A stretch of 64,000 nt of DNA from Crossiella sp. CA-258035 (GTDB lineage Bacteria > Actinomycetota > Actinomycetes > Mycobacteriales > Pseudonocardiaceae): assembly GCF_030064675.1 (NCBI RefSeq), contig NZ_CP116413.1:4000001-4064000 (forward strand), in the 5' to 3' direction. The notes beneath the pieces were generated by a model. The model saw nothing but the letters and a program-made list of their open reading frames with translations, was not told where the DNA came from and made no database searches. Of the stretch, positions 8,009 to 16,623 are shown piece after piece. Each line of letters begins with the position of its first letter. Within the stretch, counting starts at the first letter, position 1. A program made the position numbers and the translations under genes.

Positions 8009-9493
8009 TCAGCCGGTCCGAGCCCCGAACCAGCGGGTGAGCGCCGTGGTCAGCGCCGCGGAGTCGGCTCCGGCCCAGCACACGTGCCCGTCCGGCCGGA
8101 GCAGCACCGCGGCCGCGCCCGGGTCCTCGGCGGTCTTGGCCGTGACCTCCTCGACCCGGTCGGTCCAGCCCTCCGCGGTGACCTCGGTCCGGTCGTCGAA
8201 GCGCAGCAGCAGGCCGCGGCCGGCGCGGGTCAGGGCGGAGACCCGGTCCGCGCCACCGGTGGTCACCAGGTCCAGGTCGGGCATCCGGCGGCCGGTCAGC
8301 GGGTGCTCCGGTCCGGCCAGGTCGTAGCGGATGTCCAAGCCGGACATCATGCCGGAGAGGTGCCGGTTGACCTCGGGCAGGCGCAGCAGCCGGGCCATCA
8401 GCGCGCGCAACTCGGCCACGTCCGCGCCGCCCTCGGGGTTGAGCAGCACGCCCTGGGCCTGGGTGTTGGCGAGCACGCCGGCGGCGACCGGGTGGCGTTC
8501 GCTCTGGTAGGTCTCCAGCAAGTCCGCGGGAGCCCACCCGTGCAGCTGGGCGGCGAGCTTCCAGCCCAGGTTCATCGCGTCCTGGATGCCCAGGTTGACG
8601 CCCTGGCCACCGACCGGCAGGTGGATGTGCGCGGCGTCCCCGGCGAAGAACACCCGGCCCTGGCGGTAGCTCTCCAGCTGGCGGGAGGCGTCGGAGAACC
8701 GGGAGGCGGCGCGGATCGCGGTCAGCTCGGCGCTCGGCCCGTACACCGCGAGCAGCGCGGCCCGCACCTCCGCCTCGGTGACCGGTTGCTCGCGCGGCGG
8801 GTTGGGGTCGGTGACGCTGCCGAAGATGAACCGGAAGACGTTGTCACCCAACGGGTGCAGCACGGTCCAGTAGCCGTTGGCCGCGCGGATGCGCTCGCTG
8901 AAGTGGCGTCTGCCCACGGCCACGGTGTCCGGGTGCGCGGCCAGCACCACGTCGGCGACCACCGAGCGGGCGGTGGCGGGCTGGCCGGGGAAGGGCAGGC
9001 CGAGCAGCTTGCGCACCGTGCTGTGCGCGCCGTCGCAGGCCACCACGTAGTCGGCGGACAGCGTCTGGCCGCTGTCGGTGCTGACCTGGACGTCGTGCGC
9101 GGTCTGGCCGACCTCGGCCACCGCCGTGCCGCGCAGCACCGTGCCGCCGCGCGCGCCGACCTGCTGTTCCAGGAAGCCTTCCAGCTTGCCCTGGGAGACC
9201 GGCACCGGGACGGGGTAGCGGGTCTGCCACGGCGTGCAGTCCAGCGGCACCGGCAGCCCGGCGAAGTGCCCGCCCAGCAACCCGGCCAGCGGCACACCGG
9301 TGAGCAGCGGCGCGAGCAGTCCGCGCAGGTCAAGCACCTCGGCGGTACGCGGTTGCAGGCTGTCCGCCCTGGACTGGACGTTCGCCCTGGGCAGTCGCTC
9401 CACCACCGTCGCCGACACCCCGGCCAGCAGCAGCTCGTGCGCCAGCATCAAGCCGGTCGGCCCGGCGCCCACGACGATCACCTGAGTTCGCAT
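8009..9493 (-). CDS. FAD-dependent monooxygenase (aromatic hydroxylase / Rox-like)
   Basis: A 494-residue class A flavoprotein monooxygenase. GAGPTGLMLAHEL (from residue 9) binds the FAD ADP moiety, VVACDGAHSTVRKLLG is the DG motif, and FFAGDAAHIHLPVGGQG is the GD motif with the H-x-P loop of the PheA/TetX-like group. The C-terminal thioredoxin-like domain is present. Relatives hydroxylate polyketides or inactivate rifamycins and tetracyclines. It diverges from a TetR gene 86 bases away, the classic layout for an inducible detoxification or tailoring enzyme; that role is inference. Confidence 0.9.
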   Translation of the reverse strand: MRTQVIVVGAGPTGLMLAHELLLAGVSATVVERLPRANVQSRADSLQPRTAEVLDLRGLLAPLLTGVPLAGLLGGHFAGLPVPLDCTPWQTRYPVPVPVSQGKLEGFLEQQVGARGGTVLRGTAVAEVGQTAHDVQVSTDSGQTLSADYVVACDGAHSTVRKLLGLPFPGQPATARSVVADVVLAAHPDTVAVGRRHFSERIRAANGYWTVLHPLGDNVFRFIFGSVTDPNPPREQPVTEAEVRAALLAVYGPSAELTAIRAASRFSDASRQLESYRQGRVFFAGDAAHIHLPVGGQGVNLGIQDAMNLGWKLAAQLHGWAPADLLETYQSERHPVAAGVLANTQAQGVLLNPEGGADVAELRALMARLLRLPEVNRHLSGMMSGLDIRYDLAGPEHPLTGRRMPDLDLVTTGGADRVSALTRAGRGLLLRFDDRTEVTAEGWTDRVEEVTAKTAEDPGAAAVLLRPDGHVCWAGADSAALTTALTRWFGARTG

Positions 9494-9518
9494 GACTCTC
9501 CCTCCAAAAGGTCCACTC

Positions 9519-9534
9519 GGTAGAAAGATATACC
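9519..9534. promoter_or_regulatory. Candidate TetR operator between divergent genes
   Basis: GGTAGAAAGATATACC is an imperfect inverted repeat with GGTA/TACC arms, in an AT-rich patch between the monooxygenase start (9493) and the TetR start (9580). Its position suits autorepression and control of the monooxygenase. It rests only on symmetry and location. Confidence 0.35.
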
Positions 9535-9579
9535 AGGTTTACTTATCGCCCGGGTGAACAAGGTGGCTAGGATGGGTGG

Positions 9580-10209
9580 GTGAGTGAGCCAGCGGGACTG
9601 CGCGAGCGCAAGAAACAGCGGACACGCGAGGCCATCGCCGCGGCCGCGATCGCGCTGTTCCTGGAACGCGGCTTCGACCAGGTCTCGGTCGCCGACGTGG
9701 CCGCGGCCGCCGAGGTGTCCAAGCGCACCCTGTTCAAGTACTTCCCCAGCAAGGAAGACCTGGTGGTGCAACGCTTCGCCGACCACCAGGACGAGTCGGC
9801 CCGCCACGTGCGCGCCCGCGAACCGGGGGAGTCCCCGCTGTCCGCGCTGCACCGGGGCTGGCTGGACGCGCTGCGCCGTCAAGACCCGATCAGCGGCTTG
9901 TGCGACGAGCCGGAGGTGGTCCGCTTCTACCAGTTGATCACCGGCACGGAGAGCCTGACCGCGCGGCTGCGCCGGTTCGCCGAACAGTCGGAGGCAATGC
10001 TGGTGGCGGCGCTCACCGAGGCCGGTTACCCGCCTCGGCGGGCACAGTTCGTGGCGGTGCAGTTCGGGGCGCTGGAGGTGATGCTGATGGGGGAGAACTC
10101 ACGGGCGATCGCCTCGGGGCGCTCGGCGGCGGAGGTGTACCCGGAGGCGGTGGCGGCGCTGGCGGAGGCCATTGACCTGCTGCGACACGGGGCCGAGTCG
10201 GGTAATTGA
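9580..10209 (+). CDS. TetR-family transcriptional regulator
   Basis: A 209-residue TetR protein. The N-terminal helix-turn-helix (about residues 12-58) contains TREAIAAAAIALFLERGF and VSKRTLFKYFPSKEDLV. The C-terminal helices form the ligand domain. It starts at a GTG and is divergently arranged with the FAD monooxygenase, its likely target. The downstream ABC exporter gene begins within about 40 bases and may be in the same regulon. Confidence 0.9.
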   Translation: MSEPAGLRERKKQRTREAIAAAAIALFLERGFDQVSVADVAAAAEVSKRTLFKYFPSKEDLVVQRFADHQDESARHVRAREPGESPLSALHRGWLDALRRQDPISGLCDEPEVVRFYQLITGTESLTARLRRFAEQSEAMLVAALTEAGYPPRRAQFVAVQFGALEVMLMGENSRAIASGRSAAEVYPEAVAALAEAIDLLRHGAESGN

Positions 10210-10247
10210 CGAATTCTTCGAGGTCGGAAGCTGATCTGATCCGGGTC

Positions 10248-11030
10248 ATGGAGCAGCAGAACACCGCCACCCCGGCCCTGGCTCTGCGGGGCCTGGTGAA
10301 GCAGTTCGGCGACACCACCGCGGTGGCCGGGATCGACCTGGACGTCACCACCGGCTCCTTCCACGGGCTGGTCGGTCCCAACGGTGCGGGCAAGACCACC
10401 GCCCTGTCGATGGCGGTCGGGCTGCTGCGGCCGACCGCGGGCACCGCGACCGTCGCCGGGGTGGACGTCTGGCGGGACCCGGTGGCGGCCAAGCGGCGCA
10501 TCGGCATGCTGCCGGAGGCCAGCCACCTCTTCGACCGGCTCACCGGGCCGGAACTGCTGGACTACCACGGCCTGCTGCGCGGCATGGCCCAGGACACCGT
10601 CCGCGCCCGCGTCGCCCAGCTGATCGAGGTGCTCGGGCTGGGCGAGGCGGGCCGGAAGCTGGTCGTGGACTACTCCACCGGCATGAAGAAGAAGATCGGC
10701 CTGGCCTGCGCGCTGCTGCACTCCCCGACGCTGCTCGTGCTCGACGAGCCCTTCGAGGCGGTCGACCCGGTCTCCGCCGGGACCATCCGCGACCTGCTGC
10801 GCCGCTACCTCGACGGTGGTGGCACGGTCATCTTCTCCACCCACGTGATGGAGGTCGCCGAACAGCTCTGCGACCACCTCACCGTCATCGGGGCCGGCCG
10901 GGTGCTGGCCAGCGGCACGCTCGAGGAGGTCCGCGGCGGACGGCGGCTGCACGAGGTGTTCGTCGACCTGGTCGGCGGGCCGAGGCGCGGGACGGAGGAA
11001 CTGTCATGGCTTGGCGATTCCTCGCGCTGA
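10248..11030 (+). CDS. ABC transporter ATP-binding protein
   Basis: A 260-residue ATPase. Walker A is GPNGAGKTT near residue 43, the signature loop is the degenerate YSTGMKKKI, Walker B is LLVLDEPFEAVDP, and STHVMEVAEQLCD is the switch region. The degenerate signature and short C-terminus fit ABC-2-type exporters. The ATG at 10248 begins just before the conserved domain; an in-frame TTG at 10206 is less likely. The permease gene overlaps its end by 25 bases, so the pair forms one transporter. The substrate is unknown; drug export is plausible given the neighbouring TetR gene. Confidence 0.9.
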   Translation: MEQQNTATPALALRGLVKQFGDTTAVAGIDLDVTTGSFHGLVGPNGAGKTTALSMAVGLLRPTAGTATVAGVDVWRDPVAAKRRIGMLPEASHLFDRLTGPELLDYHGLLRGMAQDTVRARVAQLIEVLGLGEAGRKLVVDYSTGMKKKIGLACALLHSPTLLVLDEPFEAVDPVSAGTIRDLLRRYLDGGGTVIFSTHVMEVAEQLCDHLTVIGAGRVLASGTLEEVRGGRRLHEVFVDLVGGPRRGTEELSWLGDSSR

Positions 11031-12574
11031 GGTGGCGGGTGCTGCGCAACTCCTTCGCCGACGGCGCGGGCGGGCGGGTGGCCTTCCTCGTCCTGGGCGG
11101 ACTGCTCGGGCTGTTCCTGGCCGTGCAGGCGATCGTGCTGCTGGCCGGGGCCGGTGGCGCGACGCCGGAGGGAGCGCTGCTGCGCACCGCGCTGATCGAG
11201 GCGTTGATCACCGTGCTGTGGCTGCTGGTGCCGTTGCTGTACGGGGTGGACGAGACGCTGCAGCCGGTCAAGTTCGCGCTGCTGCCGCTGACCAGGCGAC
11301 AGCTGACCACCGGGTTCCTGACCGCCGCGCTGGTCAGCGTGCCCACCCTGGTGACCCTGCTGGCCACCAGCGGCACGATCATCGCGGCCAGCGCGCACGG
11401 GGTGGCCGCCGTGCTGGTCGCGGTGCTCGGGGTGCTGCTCGGCCTGGCCGTGTGCCTGGTCGGCAGCCGGGCGCTGACCACGGCCTTCGCCCGCCTGCTG
11501 ACCTCAAGGGTGGCCCGCGACCTGGCCACGGTGGTGGTGTTCCTGGTCGCGGCCGGCGCCTGGCTGGCCTGGGTGACGCTGAACGACCGGCTGTTCACCG
11601 GCACCTGGGACGGCTGGCTGCCCGCGGCCAGGGTGCTGGCCTGGACTCCGCTCGCGGCCCCGTACTCCGCCTGGTGGGACCTGGCGCACGGCCACGCCCT
11701 GGCGGCGCTGGCGAAGCTGCTCATCGGGCTGGTCGCGGTGCTGCTGCTGGGCTGGTGGTGGGGCCGGATGCTGGCCTCGGCGATGACCGGGGGCCGGGCC
11801 TCGGGCGGCTCGGGGCAACGGGCCGGTGCGGCGGGCGGCGAGCTGGTCCCGCGCTGGCTGCGCCGGGTGCTGCCGAGCAGCCCGGCAGGCGCCGTGGTGG
11901 CCAGGACACTGCGGATGTGGGTGCGCGACACCAGGTTCCGCATCGCGCTGATCACCTACCTGGTCATCCCGGTCGCCCTCGCGGTGACCTGGCGGTCGGC
12001 CCCGGTGGAGGTGGTCACCGCGATCACCGGCTGCGCGGTCGGGCTGGGCGTGGCCAACGCCTTCGGCTACGACGGCCCCGCCTACGCCACCCACCTGCTG
12101 GCCGCCGTGCCGGGCCGGGACGACCTGCGCGCCCGGATCATCGCCAACGCCGTCCTGGCCGTCCCCGCCGTGCTGGTCGCGGCCGTGGCACTGGGACTCC
12201 TGCGCGAGGCCCCCGCGGCCATCCTCCCCGCGCTCGGCACCGGCCTGGCGGCCTTCGGCAGCGCCGCGGCACTGGCCACCATCCTGTCCGCGCGGGTGCC
12301 GTACGTGCCCGCACCGCCGGACAAGCCCTTCGCCACCCCACCCGGCGGCCAGGCCCAGCCCGCGATCACCGCCTACGGCGCGCTGCTGGGCGGCATGGCC
12401 CTGGCCGCACCGGTGCTCCTGGTGGCGTTGCTGGTGCCAGGCGGCTCGTGGCTGGCGCTGCCGCTGGGCGTGGCGTGGGCGGGGTCGGCGGCCGAAGCCG
12501 GTGCGGCACTGGGCGGCCGGCGGGCTGACCGGCACGGCCCGGAGATCCTGCTGGCGGTGACCCCGCGCCGCTGA
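11006..12574 (+). CDS. ABC-2-like transporter permease
   Basis: A 522-residue integral membrane protein with about ten to twelve hydrophobic segments, for example VAFLVLGGLLGLFLAVQAIV near residue 25 and further groups at about 100-180, 220-260 and 310-500. No soluble catalytic motif is visible. It overlaps the ATPase gene by 25 bases and is certainly its partner. A stretch rich in Gly/Ala near residue 260 is probably a cytoplasmic loop. Confidence 0.85.
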   Translation: MAWRFLALRWRVLRNSFADGAGGRVAFLVLGGLLGLFLAVQAIVLLAGAGGATPEGALLRTALIEALITVLWLLVPLLYGVDETLQPVKFALLPLTRRQLTTGFLTAALVSVPTLVTLLATSGTIIAASAHGVAAVLVAVLGVLLGLAVCLVGSRALTTAFARLLTSRVARDLATVVVFLVAAGAWLAWVTLNDRLFTGTWDGWLPAARVLAWTPLAAPYSAWWDLAHGHALAALAKLLIGLVAVLLLGWWWGRMLASAMTGGRASGGSGQRAGAAGGELVPRWLRRVLPSSPAGAVVARTLRMWVRDTRFRIALITYLVIPVALAVTWRSAPVEVVTAITGCAVGLGVANAFGYDGPAYATHLLAAVPGRDDLRARIIANAVLAVPAVLVAAVALGLLREAPAAILPALGTGLAAFGSAAALATILSARVPYVPAPPDKPFATPPGGQAQPAITAYGALLGGMALAAPVLLVALLVPGGSWLALPLGVAWAGSAAEAGAALGGRRADRHGPEILLAVTPRR

Positions 12575-12592
12575 TCCCGGCGGCGGGCCCGG

Positions 12593-12918
12593 TCAGACCC
12601 GCTCCGGGCCGAGCCGGCTGCGCAGTTCGGCGAGCTCCGCCTGGGTGGCGGTGAGCTCGTCCTGCAGCTCGATGATCCGGGCGGTGGCGGCCAGGCTGTG
12701 GCCTTCGTCGAACAGGGTGCGGATGCGGGCGGCGCGGTCGAGCTGGCGGCGGCTGTAGCGGCGGTGTCCGCCGTCGGAGCGGTGCGGGCGCAGCAGGTTG
12801 GCGGTGTCCAGGCTGTGCAGGAAGGCCTGCTGCACGCCGAGCAGTTCGGCGGCCTGCCCGGTGGTGTACGTGGGGTAGTCGACGTTGTCGAGGTCGCTCG
12901 AGAAAGGTATTCGGTCAA
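12593..12918 (-). pseudogene. MerR-family regulator with an apparent frameshift at its N-terminus
   Basis: The main frame encodes a MerR-type winged helix: YTTGQAAELLGVQQAFLHSL, then RSDGGHRRYSRRQLDRAARI, and a C-terminal coiled coil ending GPERV. No ATG, GTG or TTG precedes the first recognition helix in this frame; the first available start (GTG, 12835) would delete it. A different frame just upstream reads TTG-TEYLS (12918-12901), which would join SDLDNVDYPTYTTG if the 5 bases at 896-900 were 3 or 6. The most economical reading is a 1-2 base indel at about 12898. A sequencing error remains possible. Confidence 0.55.
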
Positions 12919-12951
12919 GGACCTGGTGATGGTGAGCTGGGAGTGATCGAG

Positions 12952-13251
12952 ATGCGTGGCGTGACCACCGGACGGGCCGGGTTCGCCGACCTCGTCTGCG
13001 CCGACCCGGCCTGGCTGCACGCGGAGTTCGACGCCATCATCGCCGCCAACTTCGGTGTCGCGGCAGGACAGCCGCCGGTGCGACGTTCGCCCCGTCCCGC
13101 ACCGCAAGCCCGCGACCGGCCTGGCGACCAGACCCAGGGGCGCGGTCCGGAAGCGCGGTGTTTCCCGGTGGTCTCGCGCAGACGGCGTGCCGGGTCAGGG
13201 CTCGGGAGCGATCTCCTCCGCCGCGTGCGGTGTGGCCGTCCACCGCGTTGA
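12952..13251 (+). CDS. Small conserved hypothetical protein
   Basis: A 99-residue protein divergent from the MerR gene. The conserved core is FADLVCADPAWLHAEFDAII, a short motif I associate with small actinomycete proteins of unknown function. The rest is Arg/Pro-rich and probably disordered. The ATG at 12952 has GGGAG at correct spacing. The C-terminal part may be non-native sequence. Confidence 0.4.
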   Translation: MRGVTTGRAGFADLVCADPAWLHAEFDAIIAANFGVAAGQPPVRRSPRPAPQARDRPGDQTQGRGPEARCFPVVSRRRRAGSGLGSDLLRRVRCGRPPR

Positions 13252-13398
13252 CCCGACTGGTGTGGAAGGAGACTGCGAGAGGTTGATGCGTACCGACCCG
13301 TTCCGCGGGTGACCGGCGCGCTGTCCGACGCTCGCCGACGTGCACCCCCGGCGACGGTTAGTGTGCGTCCGTTCACTCGAGAACTGGAGCGCTCCGCC

Positions 13399-13890
13399 AT
13401 GAAGTACACCGTCTCGATGGAGATCGCCCTGCCACGGGAGCGGGTGGTCCAGCTGCTCGCCGACCCGGAACACCTGCCGAAGTGGTTGCGGGGCCTGGTG
13501 CTGCACGAGCCGCTGAGCGGGGTGCACGGACAGGTCGGCACCAAGTCGCGAGTGGTGCTGCAGATGGGCCAGCAGAAGATGGAGTGCACCGAGACCATCA
13601 CGCGCCGGGAACCGGTGGACCTGCACGGGATCGCGGGGGAAACCGTCGTCCACTACGAACGCGAGATCGTCGGCCAGGGCATGTGGAGCGCCGCGCGCGA
13701 ACGCTTCACCGAGACGGGCCTGGGGACGACGCTCTGGGTGAGTGAGAACGAGTACCGGTTCAGCAGCTTGCTGATGCGGCTGGTGGGGCTCTTGATGCCC
13801 GGCGCCTTCCGCAAGCAGTCGCTACAGCACATGCAGGACTTCAAGGCGTTCGCCGAGCACGGAAAGGACGTCCGCGAAGCGAAGGGCTGA
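13399..13890 (+). CDS. SRPBCC-family protein
   Basis: A 164-residue START/SRPBCC-type protein starting MKYTVSMEIALPRERVVQLL, with HLPKWLRGLVLHEPLSG, RVVLQMGQQKMECTETI and a C-terminal amphipathic helix. The fold binds hydrophobic ligands. Members include polyketide cyclases and many proteins with no known ligand. The ATG at 13399 begins the conserved first strand. It stands alone between the MerR pair and a secreted lectin. Confidence 0.75.
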   Translation: MKYTVSMEIALPRERVVQLLADPEHLPKWLRGLVLHEPLSGVHGQVGTKSRVVLQMGQQKMECTETITRREPVDLHGIAGETVVHYEREIVGQGMWSAARERFTETGLGTTLWVSENEYRFSSLLMRLVGLLMPGAFRKQSLQHMQDFKAFAEHGKDVREAKG

Positions 13891-14101
13891 ACCGCGGTCT
13901 GTCTGCGGCTGGACCGCGTCGTAGACCGGTTTGGCCAGTGCGCCGCGGCCGGTGGCTGCTCCGAATTGGTGATGCTGTGCGCGTTCCTTGACTTCGTTGC
14001 AAGGGCAACGATAGAAATAGTTGCTTTCCTGAAGAGGAAATGCGGCGTAATGGGGGCTGGGGCGGGTAGCGAATCGTAGGGTTTTCTTTCGAGGGGGAAA
14101 T

Positions 14102-14660
14102 GTGTCATCTGTCAGTATGTCGTTGGCTGCGATGTCCGCGGCCGTTGGGCTCGCGCTGCTGACCGCGCCGAGTTCCGTCGCGGTCGCCAGTGAATCCGGT
14201 TCGCCGGCGAACACGGCCGCGGCGCCCACCCGGGGTACGAAGGCGCCCCCGTGGCTGAGGAACCTGAACAGCGGGCAGTGCATCGCCATCCCGAACGGAA
14301 GTCCCGCGGACGGGCTCGGCGCGATCCAGTATCCCTGTGACCAGGCGGGGACCGACAAGTACTGGTTCTTCGATCCGGCCCCGGACGGGTACACGATGCT
14401 GCGCAACGAGCTCACGAACAAGTGTCTGGCGATCGCGCAGGGCAATCCAGCCGACGGGGTTCCGGTCATCCAGTTCGAGTGCCACGAGGAATGGACTGAC
14501 CAGCACTGGAAGTCCAATGCTGTCAGCGAGGACGCCCTTCGAGATGCGCAATCGGGTCACCGGCAAGTGCGTCACCGTTCGCGATGGCAGCGTCGGTGAC
14601 GGCGCGCCGGTGGTCCAGCAGGGTTGCGTCGGCCAGACGTATCAGCACTGGTTCCAGTAG
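14102..14660 (+). pseudogene. Secreted ricin-type beta-trefoil lectin with a frameshift
   Basis: GTG at 14102 follows GAGGGGGAAA. The N-terminus has a hydrophobic secretion-like segment (about residues 5-30). Two ricin B-type repeats follow, LNSGQCIAIPNGSPADG ending DKYWFF and LTNKCLAIAQGNPADG ending DQHWKS. The third repeat (NRVTGKCVTVRDGSVGDG ending YQHWFQ, stop at 14660) is in another frame. The switch falls between about 14527 and 14540 and is explained by one extra base. As written, translation ends at 14599 with a basic nonsense tail. It is either a recent pseudogene or a sequencing error. Confidence 0.7.
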
Positions 14661-14768
14661 CCCCGTGTGGCTGTCCGATAGGAGCGCGAAGCTGTCCGAC
14701 TGACGGCAGCGTGCCATGTGGTGCTCGGGCGAGGATCTTCTCAGCAACCACGACAGAGGAGACGCCAC

Positions 14769-15068
14769 ATGTTGATCGCCACCGTAGACTTCAGCACCGC
14801 GCCCGCCGACCGGGCCGCCGCGCTCGCCCAGTTCGACGCCGAACGGGACCGGGTGCGGGCCATGCCGGGCAACCGCGACTTCCGGGTCTTCGCCTCGCGG
14901 GAGGACGAAGGGCAGATCACCGTGCTGCACGAGTGGGTGGACGAGGAGTCCTTCCGCGGCTACCTGGCCTCGGAGTCCTTCGCCAGCTTCGGCGCGGTGG
15001 TCCGGCCGCTCACCGTGGGGGCGCCGGTGAGCCGGCGTTTCCTGGCCGAGCCGGTCGAGATCGGATGA
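14769..15068 (+). CDS. Antibiotic-biosynthesis-monooxygenase (ABM) domain protein
   Basis: A 99-residue dimeric alpha/beta-barrel type protein: MLIATVDFSTAPADRAAALA at the start, and ITVLHEWVDEESFRGYL in the middle. ABM proteins include cofactorless quinone-forming monooxygenases and heme-degrading enzymes, but many are uncharacterised. The ATG at 14769 is preceded by GAGGAG. Its stop overlaps the AraC start in an ATGA, so the regulator is cotranscribed with it. Confidence 0.8.
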   Translation: MLIATVDFSTAPADRAAALAQFDAERDRVRAMPGNRDFRVFASREDEGQITVLHEWVDEESFRGYLASESFASFGAVVRPLTVGAPVSRRFLAEPVEIG

Positions 15069-15817
15069 CGGCCAAGGCGTACAGCTTCGTGCGGGAGGTC
15101 GAGGCCGGTCCTGAACGGGAGCTGCGCACCGACCGGCACTACCTGCTGTACGCCTCGGCCGGGGCCCTGCGGCTGACCGCGCAGGGCCAGGTGTGGCTGC
15201 TGCCGCCGGCCAGGGCCGCGCTGGTGGAGGCGGGGCGGCCCATCCAGGTGAGCATCCCTCGGCCGGTCCGGACGGCCTCGGTGCTGTTCGACACCGGGTT
15301 CGCCCCGCCGCCGCCCGCGCCGCTGACCGTGTTCGACCTCAGCCCGCTGGCCCGGTGCCTGGTGGCCGAGTGCGGCGCGTGGGGCGATCCCGACCAGGTG
15401 CTCCCGCCCTACGCGGAGACCATGTTCGCCGCGCTCGCGGCGGTGACCTGGCGGCTGGCCGAGCAGCCGAGCCCGGTCACCATCCCGGCCGGGCGTTCGC
15501 CGGAGCTGCGGCTGGCGTTGCGGCTGACCGAGGCGCGGCTGGCCGAGGAGGTGCGCTTCGAGGAGGTGGCGGCGCAGGTGGGGCTGGCGCCCCGGTCGCT
15601 GGCCCGCCGCTTCGCCGAGGAGACCGGGACGACCTGGCGGGCGGTGCTGCGGCGGATGCGGCTGGCGCGTGCGATCGAGGAGCTGGTGGCCGGTGACGCC
15701 CCGGTGACCGAGGTGGCCTTCCGGGTCGGCTACGCCTCCCTGTCGGCGTTCAACGCGGCCTTCCTGGAGCTGACCGGCCGCACTCCGACGGAGTACCGGG
15801 TCAGCTGCCGGGGCTGA
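15065..15817 (+). CDS. AraC-family transcriptional regulator
   Basis: A 250-residue protein. The N-terminal cupin-like sensor (residues 1-100) has LRTDRHYLLYASAGALRLTA. The C-terminal 95 residues form the double helix-turn-helix: RFEEVAAQVGLAPRSLARRF, and VTEVAFRVGYASLSAFNAAF. It is coupled by an ATGA overlap to the ABM gene, its probable target operon. Confidence 0.9.
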   Translation: MTAKAYSFVREVEAGPERELRTDRHYLLYASAGALRLTAQGQVWLLPPARAALVEAGRPIQVSIPRPVRTASVLFDTGFAPPPPAPLTVFDLSPLARCLVAECGAWGDPDQVLPPYAETMFAALAAVTWRLAEQPSPVTIPAGRSPELRLALRLTEARLAEEVRFEEVAAQVGLAPRSLARRFAEETGTTWRAVLRRMRLARAIEELVAGDAPVTEVAFRVGYASLSAFNAAFLELTGRTPTEYRVSCRG

Positions 15818-15925
15818 GGCACGTTGGCCTGATGCCCCACTGGAAGGGGCACAGCCGTGCTCCTCCGTGCGCCCGGTGATCTTCGAGGTGCTGGCCGCGG
15901 CGGGCTGGCAGGAACCCGAGGGGTC

Positions 15926-16531
15926 CTAGACCGGGTCTGGCCAAGCTCGCATGGCGCAGTCCACGACCTGCTCCAGCTCGCCGCGCGAGGCTCCATCTCG
16001 CGCTTGCTGGCTCATGCCCTGGATGATGGAGGCGTAGAAGGTCGCGAGGCCCGCCGCGTTCGTCTCCGGGGGCAGGCGTCGCGCGTCGATGTCCTGGCGG
16101 ATGCGGGCCGCGATGGCCGCCTTCGCCGCCTCGCGCTTCGCGCGGAGCTCCAGCTCCACCTCGTGCGACTCTGGCCCGCAGTTGGTCGCCGCGGTGACGA
16201 TCATGCAGCCCGGCGGGTGGCGGGAGTCGGTGTAGTCCGTCGCCAGTTGCCGGAGCATGTCCCGCACCGCCGTGCGCGCGTCCGGGGCCTCTGGTGACAG
16301 CACTCTGCCGTGGGTGCGCTGGTACAGCCGCACCGCTTCGTCGAAGAGTCGCCGCTTGTCGCCGAAAGCCGCGTACAGGCTGGGTGGGTTGATGCCCATG
16401 GCCTTGGTGAGCGCGGCGACCGAGGTCGCCTCGTACCCGTGCGACCAGAACTCCCGCAGCGCCGTGGCCAGGGCCTTGTCGCGGTCGAAGGCGCGGCGGG
16501 ACCGCGTTGCGGAGGGGCGGTTCTGGGTCAC
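15926..16531 (-). CDS. TetR-family transcriptional regulator
   Basis: A 201-residue TetR protein with helix-turn-helix AFDRDKALATALREFWSHGY and GINPPSLYAAFGDKRRLFDE. A conserved Cys in HPPGCMIVTAATNCG marks a TetR subgroup common in actinomycetes and proteobacteria. It is divergent from the alpha/beta hydrolase at 16624, and two identical palindromes lie in the 92-base gap. It should repress both genes and respond to a small electrophile or a hydrolase substrate; that is inference. Confidence 0.92.
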   Translation of the reverse strand: MTQNRPSATRSRRAFDRDKALATALREFWSHGYEATSVAALTKAMGINPPSLYAAFGDKRRLFDEAVRLYQRTHGRVLSPEAPDARTAVRDMLRQLATDYTDSRHPPGCMIVTAATNCGPESHEVELELRAKREAAKAAIAARIRQDIDARRLPPETNAAGLATFYASIIQGMSQQARDGASRGELEQVVDCAMRAWPDPV

Positions 16532-16552
16532 GGGGACATGGTAGCCGGGCTG

Positions 16553-16564
16553 TAGCGATCGCTA
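16553..16564. promoter_or_regulatory. Palindromic operator copy 1 (TAGCGATCGCTA)
   Basis: A perfect 12-bp palindrome embedded in TGTAGCGATCGCTAAAGG. The same 18-base sequence recurs exactly 47 bases downstream. It lies between the divergent TetR and hydrolase genes and is closest to the TetR start. It is the natural binding site of that regulator. Confidence 0.75.
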
Positions 16565-16599
16565 AAGGTCCGTGCTACGGTCTGCGTCGTTCCCAGTTG

Positions 16600-16611
16600 T
16601 AGCGATCGCTA
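16600..16611. promoter_or_regulatory. Palindromic operator copy 2 (TAGCGATCGCTA)
   Basis: The second exact copy of the palindrome ends 12 bases before the hydrolase ATG at 16624. The two copies bracket the divergent promoters, so one repressor can close both directions. Confidence 0.75.
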
Positions 16612-16623
16612 AAGGACCCTCAC

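Noticed and set aside
15867-15929. 20-codon frame VRPVIFEVLAAAGWQEPEGS after the AraC gene
   Set aside because: Protein-like but too short to assign. It could be a remnant and cannot be supported.
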